In this document: piece by piece, positions 1 through 8,855 of the stretch
Position numbering within the stretch: position 1 is the first letter of the stretch
Layout of the letters: each line of letters starts with the position of its first letter
Assembly (NCBI RefSeq): GCF_001705665.1
Contig: NZ_MDHA01000069.1
Span: 62,001-126,000 of the forward strand
From: Thioclava sp. SK-1
Lineage (GTDB): Bacteria > Pseudomonadota > Alphaproteobacteria > Rhodobacterales > Rhodobacteraceae
Length of the DNA: 64,000 nucleotides
Direction of reading: 5' to 3'
The notes under the pieces: model-generated
The model's input: the letters and a program-made list of their open reading frames with translations, nothing else
Told to the model about the DNA's origin: nothing
Databases searched by the model: none
Made by a program: the position numbers and the translations under genes

Positions 1-1192
1 AAGCTTGCAAAAATATGGGCTTGATGCGCAGCCGATCCATGGTGACTTGGATCAATCGCATCGCACGAAAACCCTGGACAGCTTCCGCGATGGGTCTTTG
101 CGGATCCTTGTTGCCTCAGATGTGGCCGCGCGTGGTCTGGATGTGCCCAGCGTCAGCCATGTGTTCAACTATGACCTGCCGATGCATGCCGAAGATTACG
201 TGCACCGGATCGGCCGGACGGGACGCGCCGGGCGTAAAGGCGCCGCTTTCTCCATCTCGACCCCGTCTGATGAAAAATTCCTCAGCCAGATCCAGGATTT
301 GGTGAAGATGGAAATTCCCCGCGGCAGTTTGCCAGACGGGTTTGAGCTGTCTGCGGCGGCACAATCAGCCCCGCGTGCGCGCCATGAAGAGGACAAGCGC
401 GGCGGCAGACCCCGCGGCCCACGGGCACGGCGCAATGAAGAGCGCGAAAGCGCAACGCCTGCTGTAAAGGCCGAAGCACCAGCGGAGTCGCGCCCTGCAG
501 CCCCCCGCACACAGCCGCGTGCGGAACCACGTGCCGAGCAGCGCAGCGAACCAGTGGCCGCGACCGGCTCGTCCGACACAACGCCGGCCCCGGCGCGCGA
601 TCATAACGACCGCCGCGACCGCTACAGCCGCAATGGGCGTGGCCGCCGCGACAATGGGCCAGAGGTGATCGGCATGGGCAGCCATGTGCCCGATTTCCTG
701 CTGCGCGAATTCCGCCCTTCAAAAGTGGCACGCAAGTCATCAGATGAAACCGAAGATGACACCACCGTCATCGATACGGAAACAGCCGACGCGCCTGCCC
801 CGGCCGAAAAGAAACCCGCCAAGCGCACGCGCCGTCCGCGCAAAACCGCAGCGCAGGTCAGAGCAGAGGCGGCAGCCCTTGCTGAAGCCGAAACTGCAGC
901 ACCGGCGCCATCAACAGATGGCGCGTCACAGCCCGCACCGGAGCAAGACGCCGCACAAGCAACAGCGGCAGCCGCCCATGAAGCCCCCGTGCACGATACG
1001 GTCGGAAATCCTGTTTCGGACACAGCCCCCGAACAAAGTCCTGCACCCGAATCACCTGCTGCCGAGGCACCGTCAGCCCCCGCGGCTACAGCCCCCCAAA
1101 GCGCACCTGCAGAGCCCGAGACCACGTCCGGCGATGACACAACAGATAGCGTCAGCGGTGATGATACCGTCACGGCCAATAATCCCGCCTAA
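1..1192 (+). CDS. DEAD-box RNA helicase, C-terminal part (5' end outside window)
   Basis: The reading frame is open at the left edge (frame from base 2), so the N-terminal RecA domain with Walker A and DEAD motifs lies outside. What remains is the helicase C-terminal domain: the SDVAARGLDV stretch and HRIGRTGRAG (motif VI, ATP/RNA contacts) are intact within the first 80 residues. A tail of about 300 residues follows, first basic and Arg-rich, then Ala/Pro/Glu-rich, as in RhlE-type helicases of Rhodobacterales. It probably remodels RNA during ribosome assembly or mRNA decay. The low-complexity tail is expected to be disordered. A strong terminator follows. Exact paralogue (RhlE-like or CsdA-like) is not decided. 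Confidence 0.9.
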   Translation, partial: SLQKYGLDAQPIHGDLDQSHRTKTLDSFRDGSLRILVASDVAARGLDVPSVSHVFNYDLPMHAEDYVHRIGRTGRAGRKGAAFSISTPSDEKFLSQIQDLVKMEIPRGSLPDGFELSAAAQSAPRARHEEDKRGGRPRGPRARRNEERESATPAVKAEAPAESRPAAPRTQPRAEPRAEQRSEPVAATGSSDTTPAPARDHNDRRDRYSRNGRGRRDNGPEVIGMGSHVPDFLLREFRPSKVARKSSDETEDDTTVIDTETADAPAPAEKKPAKRTRRPRKTAAQVRAEAAALAEAETAAPAPSTDGASQPAPEQDAAQATAAAAHEAPVHDTVGNPVSDTAPEQSPAPESPAAEAPSAPAATAPQSAPAEPETTSGDDTTDSVSGDDTVTANNPA

Positions 1193-1235
1193 GCGGAGCG
1201 TCACAGGTTCCCCCCGGTCTAAAGTTTAAATAGAA

Positions 1236-1271
1236 AACGCCGGCATATGATCGCATATGCCGGTGTTTTTA
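1236..1271 (+). terminator. Rho-independent terminator after helicase gene
   Basis: Inverted repeat of about 14 bp (1236-1249 with 1254-1267, four-base loop) containing CGGCATATG/CATATGCCG, running into a T tract at 1266-1270. It lies 44 bases past the helicase stop. Confidence 0.85.
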
Positions 1272-1300
1272 TCGCAACTGTGTAAAGCCTGCGGTAGGGA

Positions 1301-1558
1301 TTAACCCCCGCGCGTGCCATCAGTGGGCGCCAAATCAATCGCACCTTCTGCATAGCGTGCCAAACGGTCTGCCCGGCGTGCGCGCAAAAATTCACGCCGC
1401 AGATCCATTTCACATGACATAAGCTCATCAACAGGCGGCCAGCTTAGCTTTTGATGCCCGGCCAACTGGCCACGCGCCTCTGCAATAATTGTCGGGTTTG
1501 TCATGAAAATCATCGCCGCGCCGGTTTTCTTATCCGACATAAAAATAACTGTGTTCAT
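1301..1558 (-). CDS. Small conserved-type hypothetical protein (85 aa)
   Basis: Start chosen at 1558 because GGAGGGAG precedes that ATG; the longer frame to 1573 lacks a comparable site. The product begins MNTVIFMSDKKTG and is mixed hydrophobic/charged with several Arg residues in the C-terminal half (RREFLRARRADRLARY). No signal peptide, membrane segment or known motif was recognised. Monocistronic between a convergent terminator and its own promoter region. Function unknown; real by Shine-Dalgarno and codon character. Confidence 0.6.
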   Translation of the reverse strand: MNTVIFMSDKKTGAAMIFMTNPTIIAEARGQLAGHQKLSWPPVDELMSCEMDLRREFLRARRADRLARYAEGAIDLAPTDGTRGG

Positions 1559-1711
1559 AGTCTCCCTCCCCAAGGGACTTCAGCCGACATGGCGCAAAGG
1601 CACATCAGGCGACACAAAAGATCAAACCAACACACATTCAAAAATACTATTATCTATGCTTATTATTTGCACCAATCGCGATTGTGTTCAACACAGAGGC
1701 GACCACCAGCA

Positions 1712-2422
1712 CTATTTTAATAAAAGCGGCGCCGACAACCAGGCTTGCAGCGCAGCGGTCACTTTTTCCGGCTGCTCCAGAGGGCTGAAATGTCCGGCGG
1801 ATAAAATCGGTTTGAATTCAGCATGCGGCATCAGTTCTGCCAGAAATTCATGACGACGCGGCGGGCAGATCGTGTCGAACTCACCACAAAGCAACAAGGC
1901 CCGGATCCGGTTAGAGCGCAAGGTCCGCTGCTGATCGGGACGGCGCATCAGTGCGCGGGACTGATCTTCAAAACGATCGGGGCCAAGCGCATGTGCCATA
2001 TCCAACATCATTGCCTGAACCTGAGAGCGATGTGCGCCAGGGTCCAGCGATTCGGTGGGGATCTCATCTAACATCGCCTCATCCAACCGTCCGATGCGCG
2101 CCTTAACGATGCGCTGTTCGCGCAGGGCGGACAGTGCCGGTGTCTCACTTAGTGGATTGACATTGATCAGCGCCAATTGACTGACACGGTCGGGCGCACG
2201 GCGTAAAATCTCCATCGCGACCAGACCACCCAACCAATGGCCGACCAAAGCCATTTTCGGCGGTGCATGGCGCAAAACGGCCTCGGCCATTTCTGGGATG
2301 CTTGCACCGGTCAGCGGCGCGACCATTACCGGGCGCTGCGATGAAATCTCATTGATCTGATGCCAAAACAACCGGGCATCACACATGAACCCCGGCAAAA
2401 ACAGTAGCGGTTCGCCCTGCAT
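1712..2422 (-). CDS. Alpha/beta hydrolase-fold protein lacking the nucleophile serine
   Basis: 236 residues with the alpha/beta hydrolase pattern: oxyanion-hole LFLPGFMCD near residue 10, nucleophile elbow near residue 62, acid CGEFD and the terminal GHFSPLEQPEKV carrying the catalytic His. The elbow reads GHWLGG where the family has GHSxGG: the codon is TGG (Trp) where TCG (Ser) would restore the motif. Catalytic Asp and His are still present. Either an inactive or repurposed homologue, a recent point mutation, or a sequencing error. Monocistronic, facing away from the next hydrolase by 116 bases. Substrate unknown. Confidence 0.8.
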   Translation of the reverse strand: MQGEPLLFLPGFMCDARLFWHQINEISSQRPVMVAPLTGASIPEMAEAVLRHAPPKMALVGHWLGGLVAMEILRRAPDRVSQLALINVNPLSETPALSALREQRIVKARIGRLDEAMLDEIPTESLDPGAHRSQVQAMMLDMAHALGPDRFEDQSRALMRRPDQQRTLRSNRIRALLLCGEFDTICPPRRHEFLAELMPHAEFKPILSAGHFSPLEQPEKVTAALQAWLSAPLLLK

Positions 2423-2538
2423 TGCTCATCCCCTGGACTGTGGCGCATCTTCGCGCTCTTGGGGATGCAGTTTGCCTGACACAACCACAGGCGAAAAGCC
2501 ACAATCGGGGTGTTTTCACCCTAAGCGCGAAACTGTGA

Positions 2539-3285
2539 TCAAGCCAAAAGCTGTAACACCTCATCAAGTGCTGTCTCGACCGCCTCAAGACAGATCGGGT
2601 CCGAGAACCGATGATCGGCGCCTTTGACAACCGTCAGACGCATGTCGTCGCCTTGCGCGTGCTCTAGCAGTCGATAGGCCCATTCAACCGGCACCGCATC
2701 ATCGGCCGTGCCCTGCAAGAACCGTACCGGAAAGGGCAGTGGCAACGGATCGCGCAACACCAAACGGTTGCGCCCCTCATTGATCAATCGGCGGGTGATG
2801 ATCATCGGATCGCCGTATTCAGATGGGATCGCGATCTGACCTTCGCTTTCCAGCTTATGTTTGATCTCGGGGCTGAAGCTGGCCCAATAACCGTCTTCGG
2901 TAAAATCGGGCGCGGCGGCAATGGTGACCAGCCCGGCAACGCGCGCGGCCATCTCACGGCACAGCAGCAACGAAATCCACCCGCCCATTGATGACCCTAC
3001 CAGAACCTGCGGGCCTTGAGTCAGTTCGGTAATGATGTCACGGGCATCTTCAAGCCAATCCCCGATTGCCCCGTCTTCAAACACCCCATCCGACGCACCA
3101 TGGCCCGAGTAATCAAACCGCAAGAAGGCCCGACCATTGGCCTGCGCCCATTCTTCTAACGCCAGCGCCTTTGTCCCCTCCATATCCGAGCGGAACCCAC
3201 CAAGGAACACAACCCCCGGCCCCTGCCCTTCGGTCTGATAATAGGCAAGGCGGCGATTTTGCGACGTGGTCATGAAATCTGGCAT
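2539..3285 (-). CDS. Alpha/beta hydrolase (ABHD10/thioesterase-like)
   Basis: 248 residues from the ATG at 3285 (begins [16 protein letters not shown]); another in-frame ATG four codons later is possible, and the frame runs open to 3510 without a good site. Motifs: [12 protein letters not shown] (oxyanion loop), [11 protein letters not shown], nucleophile elbow GSSMGG near residue 95, acid in QGTADDAVP, His in KGADHRFSD. The RFDYSGHG signature resembles the ABHD10-type depalmitoylase/thioesterase group, so serine esterase or thioesterase activity is likely, substrate unknown. Divergent from thrS, sharing about 190 bases of promoter region. Confidence 0.8.
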   Translation of the reverse strand: MPDFMTTSQNRRLAYYQTEGQGPGVVFLGGFRSDMEGTKALALEEWAQANGRAFLRFDYSGHGASDGVFEDGAIGDWLEDARDIITELTQGPQVLVGSSMGGWISLLLCREMAARVAGLVTIAAAPDFTEDGYWASFSPEIKHKLESEGQIAIPSEYGDPMIITRRLINEGRNRLVLRDPLPLPFPVRFLQGTADDAVPVEWAYRLLEHAQGDDMRLTVVKGADHRFSDPICLEAVETALDEVLQLLA

Positions 3286-3382
3286 AGGTCTGTCTTTCAC
3301 AAGAAGCGATGGCTTTTCGGCCCTTACGCCACACTCAGCACAAACCGCACCCGTATGGCAAGCCATGGTAACCGGCCAGCGC

Positions 3383-3411
3383 TTGACATGTTTGCGCCAT
3401 GGGAACACAAC
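3383..3411 (+). promoter_or_regulatory. Possible sigma-70 promoter of thrS
   Basis: Consensus -35 TTGACA at 3383-3388; the -10 around 3405-3411 (ACACAA) is weak. It would give a 5' untranslated region of about 60 bases ahead of thrS. Confidence 0.3.
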
Positions 3412-3475
3412 AGCGCCCGAAACATATACCCGCAACCGGGCGTTCCGTGGGCGCCAAACTGACGAGGAGGACATT

Positions 3476-5422
3476 ATGTCCCAGATCACCCTCACCTTCC
3501 CTGATGGCAATCAACAACAGGTCGACGCCGGGATCACCGCCGCCGAAGTGGCCGCCAATATCTCCAAATCCCTGTCGAAAAAGGCTATTTCGGCTCAGGT
3601 CAATGGTGCCCATTACGATCTGCAATGGCCCATCACCCAAGATGCGCAGATCGCGATCAACACGCTGGCCGATGACGGCCCTGCACTAGAGCTGATCCGC
3701 CACGATCTGGCGCATATCATGGCGCGCGCGGTGCAAGAGCTGTGGCCGGATGTAAAAGTGACCATCGGGCCGGTGCGCGACAATGGCTGGTTCTATGATT
3801 TCGATCGCGCAGAGCCTTTCACCCCCGAAGATTTGACGGTGATTGAAAAGAAGATGCGCGACATCATCAACGCCCGCGAGCCGGTGAAGACCGAGCTGTG
3901 GTCGCGCGAAGATGCCATCAAATTTTACGAAGACCGCAATGAACCCTTCAAGGTGGAGCTGGTGCATAAAATTCCGCAGGGCCAGGATCTGCGGATGTAT
4001 TGGCACGGCGATTGGCAAGACCTGTGCCGTGGCCCGCATCTGGTCCATACCGGTCAAGTCCCCGCAGATGCGTTCAAATTGACGCATGTGGCCGGTGCAT
4101 ATTGGCTGGGTGACAGCACGCGCCCCATGTTGCAGCGGATTTATGGCGTGGCGTTCAAAACCAAGAAAGATCTGAACGCCTATAACACCATGCTTGAAGA
4201 GGCCGCCAAGCGCGACCACCGCAAGCTTGGCCGCGAAATGCAGCTGTTCCATATGCAAGAAGAAGCGCCGGGTCAGATCTTTTGGCATCCCAATGGCTGG
4301 AGCATCTACACCGGCTTGCAAGATTACATGCGCCGTATGCAGCGCGCCGATGGCTATGTCGAGGTCAACACCCCACAGGTGGTGAACCGTAAACTGTGGG
4401 AAGCATCGGGCCACTGGGAAAATTATCAAGAGAACATGTTCATCGTTGAGGTCGACGAAGATCATGCTCGTGAAAAAACCGTCAATGCCCTGAAGCCAAT
4501 GAACTGCCCGTGCCATGTGCAGGTGTTCAACCAAGGTCTGAAATCCTACCGTGATTTGCCCCTGCGGATGGCAGAGTTTGGCTCTTGCGCGCGGTATGAA
4601 CCCTCGGGGGCGCTGCATGGGATCATGCGTGTGCGCGGCTTCACCCAGGATGATGCGCATATCTTCTGCACTGAAGACCAAATCGAAGCGGAAACCGCAA
4701 AATTCATCGCATTTCTGGCGAAAGTCTATGATGATCTGGGTTTTGAGAACTGGACCATCAAACTATCGACCCGCCCGGAAAAACGTATCGGATCGGAAGA
4801 AAGTTGGGACCGGGTCGAAGCCGCGCTTGGCAATGCCTGTAAAGCCGCCGGCTATAGCTATGAGATCCAAGAAGGCGAAGGCGCGTTTTACGGCCCGAAA
4901 TTAGAATTCACCCTGACCGATGCCATTGGCCGCGAATGGCAATGTGGCACGTTGCAGGTGGACCCCAACCTGCCAGAACGTCTGGACGCCAGCTTTATTG
5001 GCACCGATGGTGCGCGCCACCGCCCCGTTATGCTGCACCGTGCCGTGCTGGGGTCGTTTGAACGTTTCATCGGGATGTTGATCGAAAACTATGCCGGGAA
5101 ATTGCCGCTTTGGCTGGCCCCGCGCCAGGTGGTGGTCGCATCAATCGTGTCAGATGCTGATGGCTATGTGCTGGAAGTGACCGAGGCGTTGAAAAAAGCC
5201 GGTATCCGCGCCGAAGCCGATCTGCGCAATGAAAAGATCAATTACAAAGTGCGTGAGCACAGCCTCGGCAAAGTGCCATATATCTTTGCCGTCGGGATGA
5301 AAGAGATCGAAGAGCGCACCGTCTCGGTTCGGCGCCTGGGCGAGAACCGCACAAGCGTTCAGCCCCTGGATGAGGTGATTTCGGCGCTGAAAGCCGAATC
5401 ACTTGCACCGGATCAACAGTAA
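3476..5422 (+). CDS. thrS: Threonine--tRNA ligase
   Basis: 648 residues, normal family length. Charges tRNA-Thr in the cytoplasm. Start at 3476 is fixed by GAGGAGG eight bases upstream and by [11 protein letters not shown], the usual N-terminal TGS domain start. Order: TGS (about 1-60), second editing domain with [11 protein letters not shown], class II core with motif 2 around CARYEPSG, motif 3 ([15 protein letters not shown]), anticodon-binding domain at the end. Zinc ligands are visible: Cys in MNCPCH, His in DDAHIFC, His in VMLHRA. Monocistronic, followed by a GC-rich hairpin. Confidence 0.98.
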   Translation: MSQITLTFPDGNQQQVDAGITAAEVAANISKSLSKKAISAQVNGAHYDLQWPITQDAQIAINTLADDGPALELIRHDLAHIMARAVQELWPDVKVTIGPVRDNGWFYDFDRAEPFTPEDLTVIEKKMRDIINAREPVKTELWSREDAIKFYEDRNEPFKVELVHKIPQGQDLRMYWHGDWQDLCRGPHLVHTGQVPADAFKLTHVAGAYWLGDSTRPMLQRIYGVAFKTKKDLNAYNTMLEEAAKRDHRKLGREMQLFHMQEEAPGQIFWHPNGWSIYTGLQDYMRRMQRADGYVEVNTPQVVNRKLWEASGHWENYQENMFIVEVDEDHAREKTVNALKPMNCPCHVQVFNQGLKSYRDLPLRMAEFGSCARYEPSGALHGIMRVRGFTQDDAHIFCTEDQIEAETAKFIAFLAKVYDDLGFENWTIKLSTRPEKRIGSEESWDRVEAALGNACKAAGYSYEIQEGEGAFYGPKLEFTLTDAIGREWQCGTLQVDPNLPERLDASFIGTDGARHRPVMLHRAVLGSFERFIGMLIENYAGKLPLWLAPRQVVVASIVSDADGYVLEVTEALKKAGIRAEADLRNEKINYKVREHSLGKVPYIFAVGMKEIEERTVSVRRLGENRTSVQPLDEVISALKAESLAPDQQ

Positions 5423-5454
5423 CTAGGCAGATGCCTATGCAATAATCACAGCAA

Positions 5455-5482
5455 GGTGAGGGGGTTACCCCTCACCCAATTT
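5455..5482 (+). terminator. Hairpin after thrS, probable terminator
   Basis: Perfect 9-bp stem GGTGAGGGG/CCCCTCACC (5455-5463 with 5468-5476) followed by CAATTTT. The T tract is interrupted, so termination may be partial and allow read-through toward the cold-shock gene. Confidence 0.6.
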
Positions 5483-5559
5483 TCAATTGAATTTTTGAAA
5501 TCTTCGTTCATCTTTTTTAAGCGTGTGACGCTGACTTTCTATCCGCTCCCTCCAAGGGG

Positions 5560-5616
5560 CAGCCGGAAGACACTGGAAGACCCGGCTGCACGATCCGACG
5601 GCAATCTCGCTGTCGG
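5560..5616 (+). promoter_or_regulatory. Structured 5' leader of cold-shock gene
   Basis: Two inverted repeats sit just ahead of the ribosome-binding site of the cold-shock gene: CAGCCGG/CCGGCTG (5560-5566 with 5582-5588) and CCGAC/GTCGG (5595-5599 with 5612-5616). Cold-shock mRNAs often carry structured leaders that change fold with temperature; that role here is inference. Confidence 0.35.
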
Positions 5617-5638
5617 TAGACTTGAAGGAGAAGAACGG

Positions 5639-5845
5639 ATGGCCACTGGCACCGTAAAATGGTTCAATTCCACCAAAGGCTACGGCTTTATTGCACCCGA
5701 TGACGGCGGCAAGGACATTTTCGTGCACATCTCGGCTGTCGAGCGTGCAGGTTTGACCGGGCTCGCTGACAACCAGAAAATTTCATATGAGTTGACATCT
5801 GGGCGTGATGGCCGTTCGTCGGCTGGGGATTTGCAGCTGCTTTAA
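5639..5845 (+). CDS. Cold-shock domain protein (CspA family)
   Basis: 68 residues, the standard size. Single cold-shock domain with RNP1 KGYGFI and RNP2 DIFVHIS intact, so it should bind single-stranded RNA/DNA and act as an RNA chaperone. Start chosen at [10 protein letters not shown] with GAAGGAG upstream; the open frame further left is leader. Preceded by about 160 bases of structured leader and followed by a strong terminator, so it is a stand-alone transcript. Which Csp paralogue it is, and whether it is cold-induced, cannot be told. Confidence 0.95.
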   Translation: MATGTVKWFNSTKGYGFIAPDDGGKDIFVHISAVERAGLTGLADNQKISYELTSGRDGRSSAGDLQLL

Positions 5846-5867
5846 TCGGCGACTAATGGTTAAAATG

Positions 5868-5900
5868 AAACGGCCCGTGTATGTTGCGCGGGCCGTTTTT
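5868..5900 (+). terminator. Rho-independent terminator of cold-shock gene
   Basis: Stem AACGGCCCG/CGGGCCGTT followed by TTTTT ending at 5900. Confidence 0.85.
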
Positions 5901-5991
5901 ATGGCTGGTCAATCTGAATATCCGATCGGTCTTAGCATGTGAGAGGTGCACGCTGATGGCAAAATGCAGCCCACCGGCGGCGGGATTGCCG

Positions 5992-6270
5992 TCACTCGGT
6001 CAGATCACCCTCTGATACGCCCAGCAGACGCGCAAACCTAAGACGCTGCGTCACGGTCATCGGCTGCAAACGGTTTTCCAACCGGGTCAATAATGCGGTG
6101 CTGATCCCGGCCATCGTGGCCAGCTCTTGCGGGGTCAGATCAGCGGCATGTCGCCATGCCTTCAGCGGGGTCGCCCCTGCGGTGATCCACGCAAGATGGA
6201 TCCAGGGATCAGGGATCGGTTTGCGTATCGCATGTGCGTTATCGTCAACACGATGGGCGTTCATCTGCAT
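5992..6270 (-). CDS. XRE-family helix-turn-helix protein
   Basis: 92 residues from ATG 6270, supported by GGGAGA upstream; the longer frame to 6345 lacks a site. The C-terminal half is a Cro/C1-type HTH: LTPQELATMAGISTALLTRLE, with the recognition helix around STALLTRLENR. The N-terminal segment (IPDPWIHLAWITAGATPLKAWR) is a short conserved lead-in. Likely a small cytoplasmic DNA-binding regulator. It stands alone between the cold-shock gene and the arsC-like/lol operon on the same strand, with no toxin-like partner adjacent. Targets unknown. Confidence 0.75.
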   Translation of the reverse strand: MQMNAHRVDDNAHAIRKPIPDPWIHLAWITAGATPLKAWRHAADLTPQELATMAGISTALLTRLENRLQPMTVTQRLRFARLLGVSEGDLTE

Positions 6271-6460
6271 AGTCGGGTATCTCCCGTCGACATCCTGCCA
6301 TCCCCGGCCACCGTTTAACGATGGAAGCGCCCTGTCCCGGCGCAAATGGCAGAAAAAACTTGTTACCTACTCACATCAACAGACTCGATGAATAGGGTTT
6401 AATTATAGTGCACGCCGGCCCAATAACCTGCGCACAATAGATCAGATTTTCGTTATTTAC

Positions 6461-6790
6461 TTAGACAATTGACCATATGGCCTGGGCGGGTGCGGCCCAT
6501 CCCAATGTCGCCTTATCCCCGTCGACCACAATTGGCCGCTTCATCAATGTGGGGTGCTGCGCCAGCAGCTGCGGAATTGCGGCCTCACGCGCCGTGTCAT
6601 CCAATCCACGCCATGTCGTAGAAGATTTATTCAAAAGCTTATCACCAAATTCTGCATAAAATTGCGCTATCTCATCTGCGCTTAACGGGGACTTACGAAT
6701 GTCGCGAAATTCGACATCCTTCCCCGCCGCGTCCAATGCCTTGCGGGCCTTGCGACATGTATCGCATGTCGGGATCCCATATAAGATCAT
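6461..6790 (-). CDS. ArsC/Spx-family (YffB-like) reductase
   Basis: 109 residues, thioredoxin-fold ArsC/Spx family. N-terminal GIPTCDTCRKA carries a CxxC, and MKRPIVV supplies the conserved Arg of the family. Family members reduce arsenate with glutathione/glutaredoxin or act as regulators; no other arsenic gene is nearby, so arsenate reduction is not assured and the YffB-like assignment is safer. It overlaps the end of lolD by an ATGA junction (6787-6790) and is the last gene of the lolC-lolD-arsC-like operon. Confidence 0.85.
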   Translation of the reverse strand: MILYGIPTCDTCRKARKALDAAGKDVEFRDIRKSPLSADEIAQFYAEFGDKLLNKSSTTWRGLDDTAREAAIPQLLAQHPTLMKRPIVVDGDKATLGWAAPAQAIWSIV

Positions 6791-7476
6791 TTACGGTCCT
6801 CCCTCAACTGTCCATCCTCCAGGCGCAGCACCCGATCCATCCGCCCGGCAAGCTCAAGGTTATGAGTCGCAATCAGCGCGGACAGTCCAGTTTCCCGCAC
6901 CAACTCCATCAGCGCATGGAATACGGTTTCCGAGGTTCCAGGGTCAAGATTTCCCGTCGGCTCATCGGCCAAAAGCAGCCGAGGGCCATTGGCCAATGCA
7001 CGGCAAAACGCGACGCGCTGTTGTTCCCCGCCCGACATCGCTGCGGGCTGATGGCTGGCCCGCGCCTGCAATCCGACCTTATCCAAAAGGCTTTGCGCAC
7101 GCGCCACGGCCGCGCCGCGCGCAACACCATTGGCCAACTGCGGCAAAACGATGTTTTCCAAAGCGGTGAATTCAGGCAACAGGTGATGAAATTGATAAAT
7201 GAACCCGATATCGCTGCGCCGTGCCGCGGTGCGGCTGCGGTCGTTTTGATCCGATAGATTCGCACCGTTCAACTGAACCTGTCCCGAATCTGGCGTATCC
7301 AACAGCCCCGCAATATGCAACAGCGTCGACTTCCCTGCCCCCGAAGGCGCGATCATCGCGACCACCTCGCCGGCCGGGAGTGTTAAATTGACGCCACGCA
7401 ACACCTGCACCTGGTTGGGCAGACCCGCATTATAGGTTTTTCGAATATCGGTCAGCTGCAAGACGGGATCATTCAT
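6787..7476 (-). CDS. lolD: Lipoprotein-releasing ABC transporter ATPase LolD
   Basis: 229 residues. Powers extraction of outer-membrane lipoproteins from the inner membrane. Walker A APSGAGKST near residue 45, ABC signature MSGGEQQRVAF, Walker B LLLADEPTGNLD, switch His in IATHNLE. The GFIYQFHHLLPEF Q-loop is typical of LolD/MacB-type ATPases. It overlaps the permease gene upstream by 8 bases and the arsC-like gene downstream by 4, so the three are co-translated. Confidence 0.95.
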   Translation of the reverse strand: MNDPVLQLTDIRKTYNAGLPNQVQVLRGVNLTLPAGEVVAMIAPSGAGKSTLLHIAGLLDTPDSGQVQLNGANLSDQNDRSRTAARRSDIGFIYQFHHLLPEFTALENIVLPQLANGVARGAAVARAQSLLDKVGLQARASHQPAAMSGGEQQRVAFCRALANGPRLLLADEPTGNLDPGTSETVFHALMELVRETGLSALIATHNLELAGRMDRVLRLEDGQLREDRK

Positions 7477-8770
7477 AGCGCAATGCCTCTACCGGATTCA
7501 GGCGGGCAGCACGCCGCGCCGGGAAAATCGTCACAACAAAGCTGAGCCCCAAGGACAGGCCAACCGATTTCACAATATCAGAAAGTTGTAATTTTGCCGG
7601 CAGCTCATAAATCCCCCGGATAGACGGATCCCATGCAGATCCCCCGTTCAACCAATTAACAAAATCCATCACATGACTGATATTAAGGGAGAACACGACA
7701 CCAAGCGCCAGACCGGCCAATGTGCCAATGATCCCCGTGAAGGCCCCGCACAGAAAGAACACCCGCAGAATAGACCCTTCTGTCAGCCCCATCGTCCGCA
7801 AAATGCCAATATCGCGGCCCTTGTTCTTAACCAGCATGATCAGGCCAGAGGTGATGTTCATCGATGCGATCAACACCAATACGGATAAAATGACAAACAT
7901 CACGTTATCCTCAATATCAAGCGCGCGCAGGAAGCTCGACGATGCCTCTCTCCAAGTCCAAAGCATGGCGCCATCGCCCCCCGCCTGCAACAAGGCAGCA
8001 GAATAGTCATCCACTTTTTCCGGGTCGGTTACGTCCACCTGAATTTCATCAGCGGCACCTTCGCGGTTGAAATAGGTCTGCGCCTCGGCAAAGGGCATAT
8101 AGATCCGCGTCTGATCAATGTCATACCGACCTGCGGTAAAGATATAGGTAACCGGATAGGCCGAGATGCGCGGGCTCGTCCCCACCGGCGTGCGCGCCCC
8201 ATTGGGGGAAATCAACCGGACCGTATCGCCCAGACCGACCCCCAGATCGCGCGCCAACCCTGATCCCATTGCAATACCGCCATTTTCCGCACCAAACCGA
8301 TCCAGACTGCCCAGCGATTGTTCTGGATGGGCAATACGCGGGATCTGGGCCAGATCCTCGGCGCTGATGCCGTAAACCTCGGCCACGTTAGAGGCGTCAT
8401 CCTTGGTCACCATGACCTGCCCCCGCACCAGCGGCGCAGCAGAGGTCACACCGGGAATGGCCAGAATTTTTTCAACCTGCGAAGGGAAATTGCGCATCTG
8501 GCGGGTATACACACCGCTGTCGGGCACGACCTCAACCGGGGCGGAATACACCGTCACATGGGCATTCGCGCCAAGAATCGTATCAACGAACTCCGCCCGA
8601 AATCCCGCCCGCACCGCCAAGGTGATAATCAGCGCGGCTACCCCAAGGGTAATGCCTATCAAGCTGATCCATGTCATCACGGACACGCCCCCTTCGGAGC
8701 GGCGCGCGCGCAGGTAGCGCCATGCAATCATAAATTCAAATGGCGCGAATGGCGCTGTCGTGCGGGCCAT
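7469..8770 (-). CDS. lolC: Lipoprotein-releasing permease LolC/LolE family
   Basis: 433 residues from ATG 8770, supported by GGAAGGGGA; the frame extends to 8953 but without a site. Architecture: one N-terminal membrane helix (SLIGITLGVAALIITLAV), a large periplasmic domain of about 220 residues, then three C-terminal helices and the family end PARRAARLNPVEALRYE. Alphaproteobacteria commonly have a single hybrid permease (LolF type) that pairs with itself, so C versus E cannot be decided. First gene of an operon with lolD. Confidence 0.92.
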   Translation of the reverse strand: MARTTAPFAPFEFMIAWRYLRARRSEGGVSVMTWISLIGITLGVAALIITLAVRAGFRAEFVDTILGANAHVTVYSAPVEVVPDSGVYTRQMRNFPSQVEKILAIPGVTSAAPLVRGQVMVTKDDASNVAEVYGISAEDLAQIPRIAHPEQSLGSLDRFGAENGGIAMGSGLARDLGVGLGDTVRLISPNGARTPVGTSPRISAYPVTYIFTAGRYDIDQTRIYMPFAEAQTYFNREGAADEIQVDVTDPEKVDDYSAALLQAGGDGAMLWTWREASSSFLRALDIEDNVMFVILSVLVLIASMNITSGLIMLVKNKGRDIGILRTMGLTEGSILRVFFLCGAFTGIIGTLAGLALGVVFSLNISHVMDFVNWLNGGSAWDPSIRGIYELPAKLQLSDIVKSVGLSLGLSFVVTIFPARRAARLNPVEALRYE

Positions 8771-8855
8771 AGTGTCCCCTTCCGCGAAGTTGCGCGGCAC
8801 AGTTATCCGCACCCAAAGAAAGGTCAAGGGCGGGGTCCCCCGACCCACAGCAATG

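Noticed and set aside
622-1179. 185-codon antisense frame over the helicase tail
   Set aside because: Ala/Ser/Gly-rich shadow of the low-complexity tail.
3399-3475. Possible leader ORF ahead of thrS
   Set aside because: The frame from ATG 3399 has no stop before thrS and no Thr codon run; no terminator lies between, so attenuation is not supported.
3686-4681. 331-codon frame antisense to thrS
   Set aside because: Wholly inside thrS, which has all catalytic motifs; the antisense frame is a codon-bias shadow.
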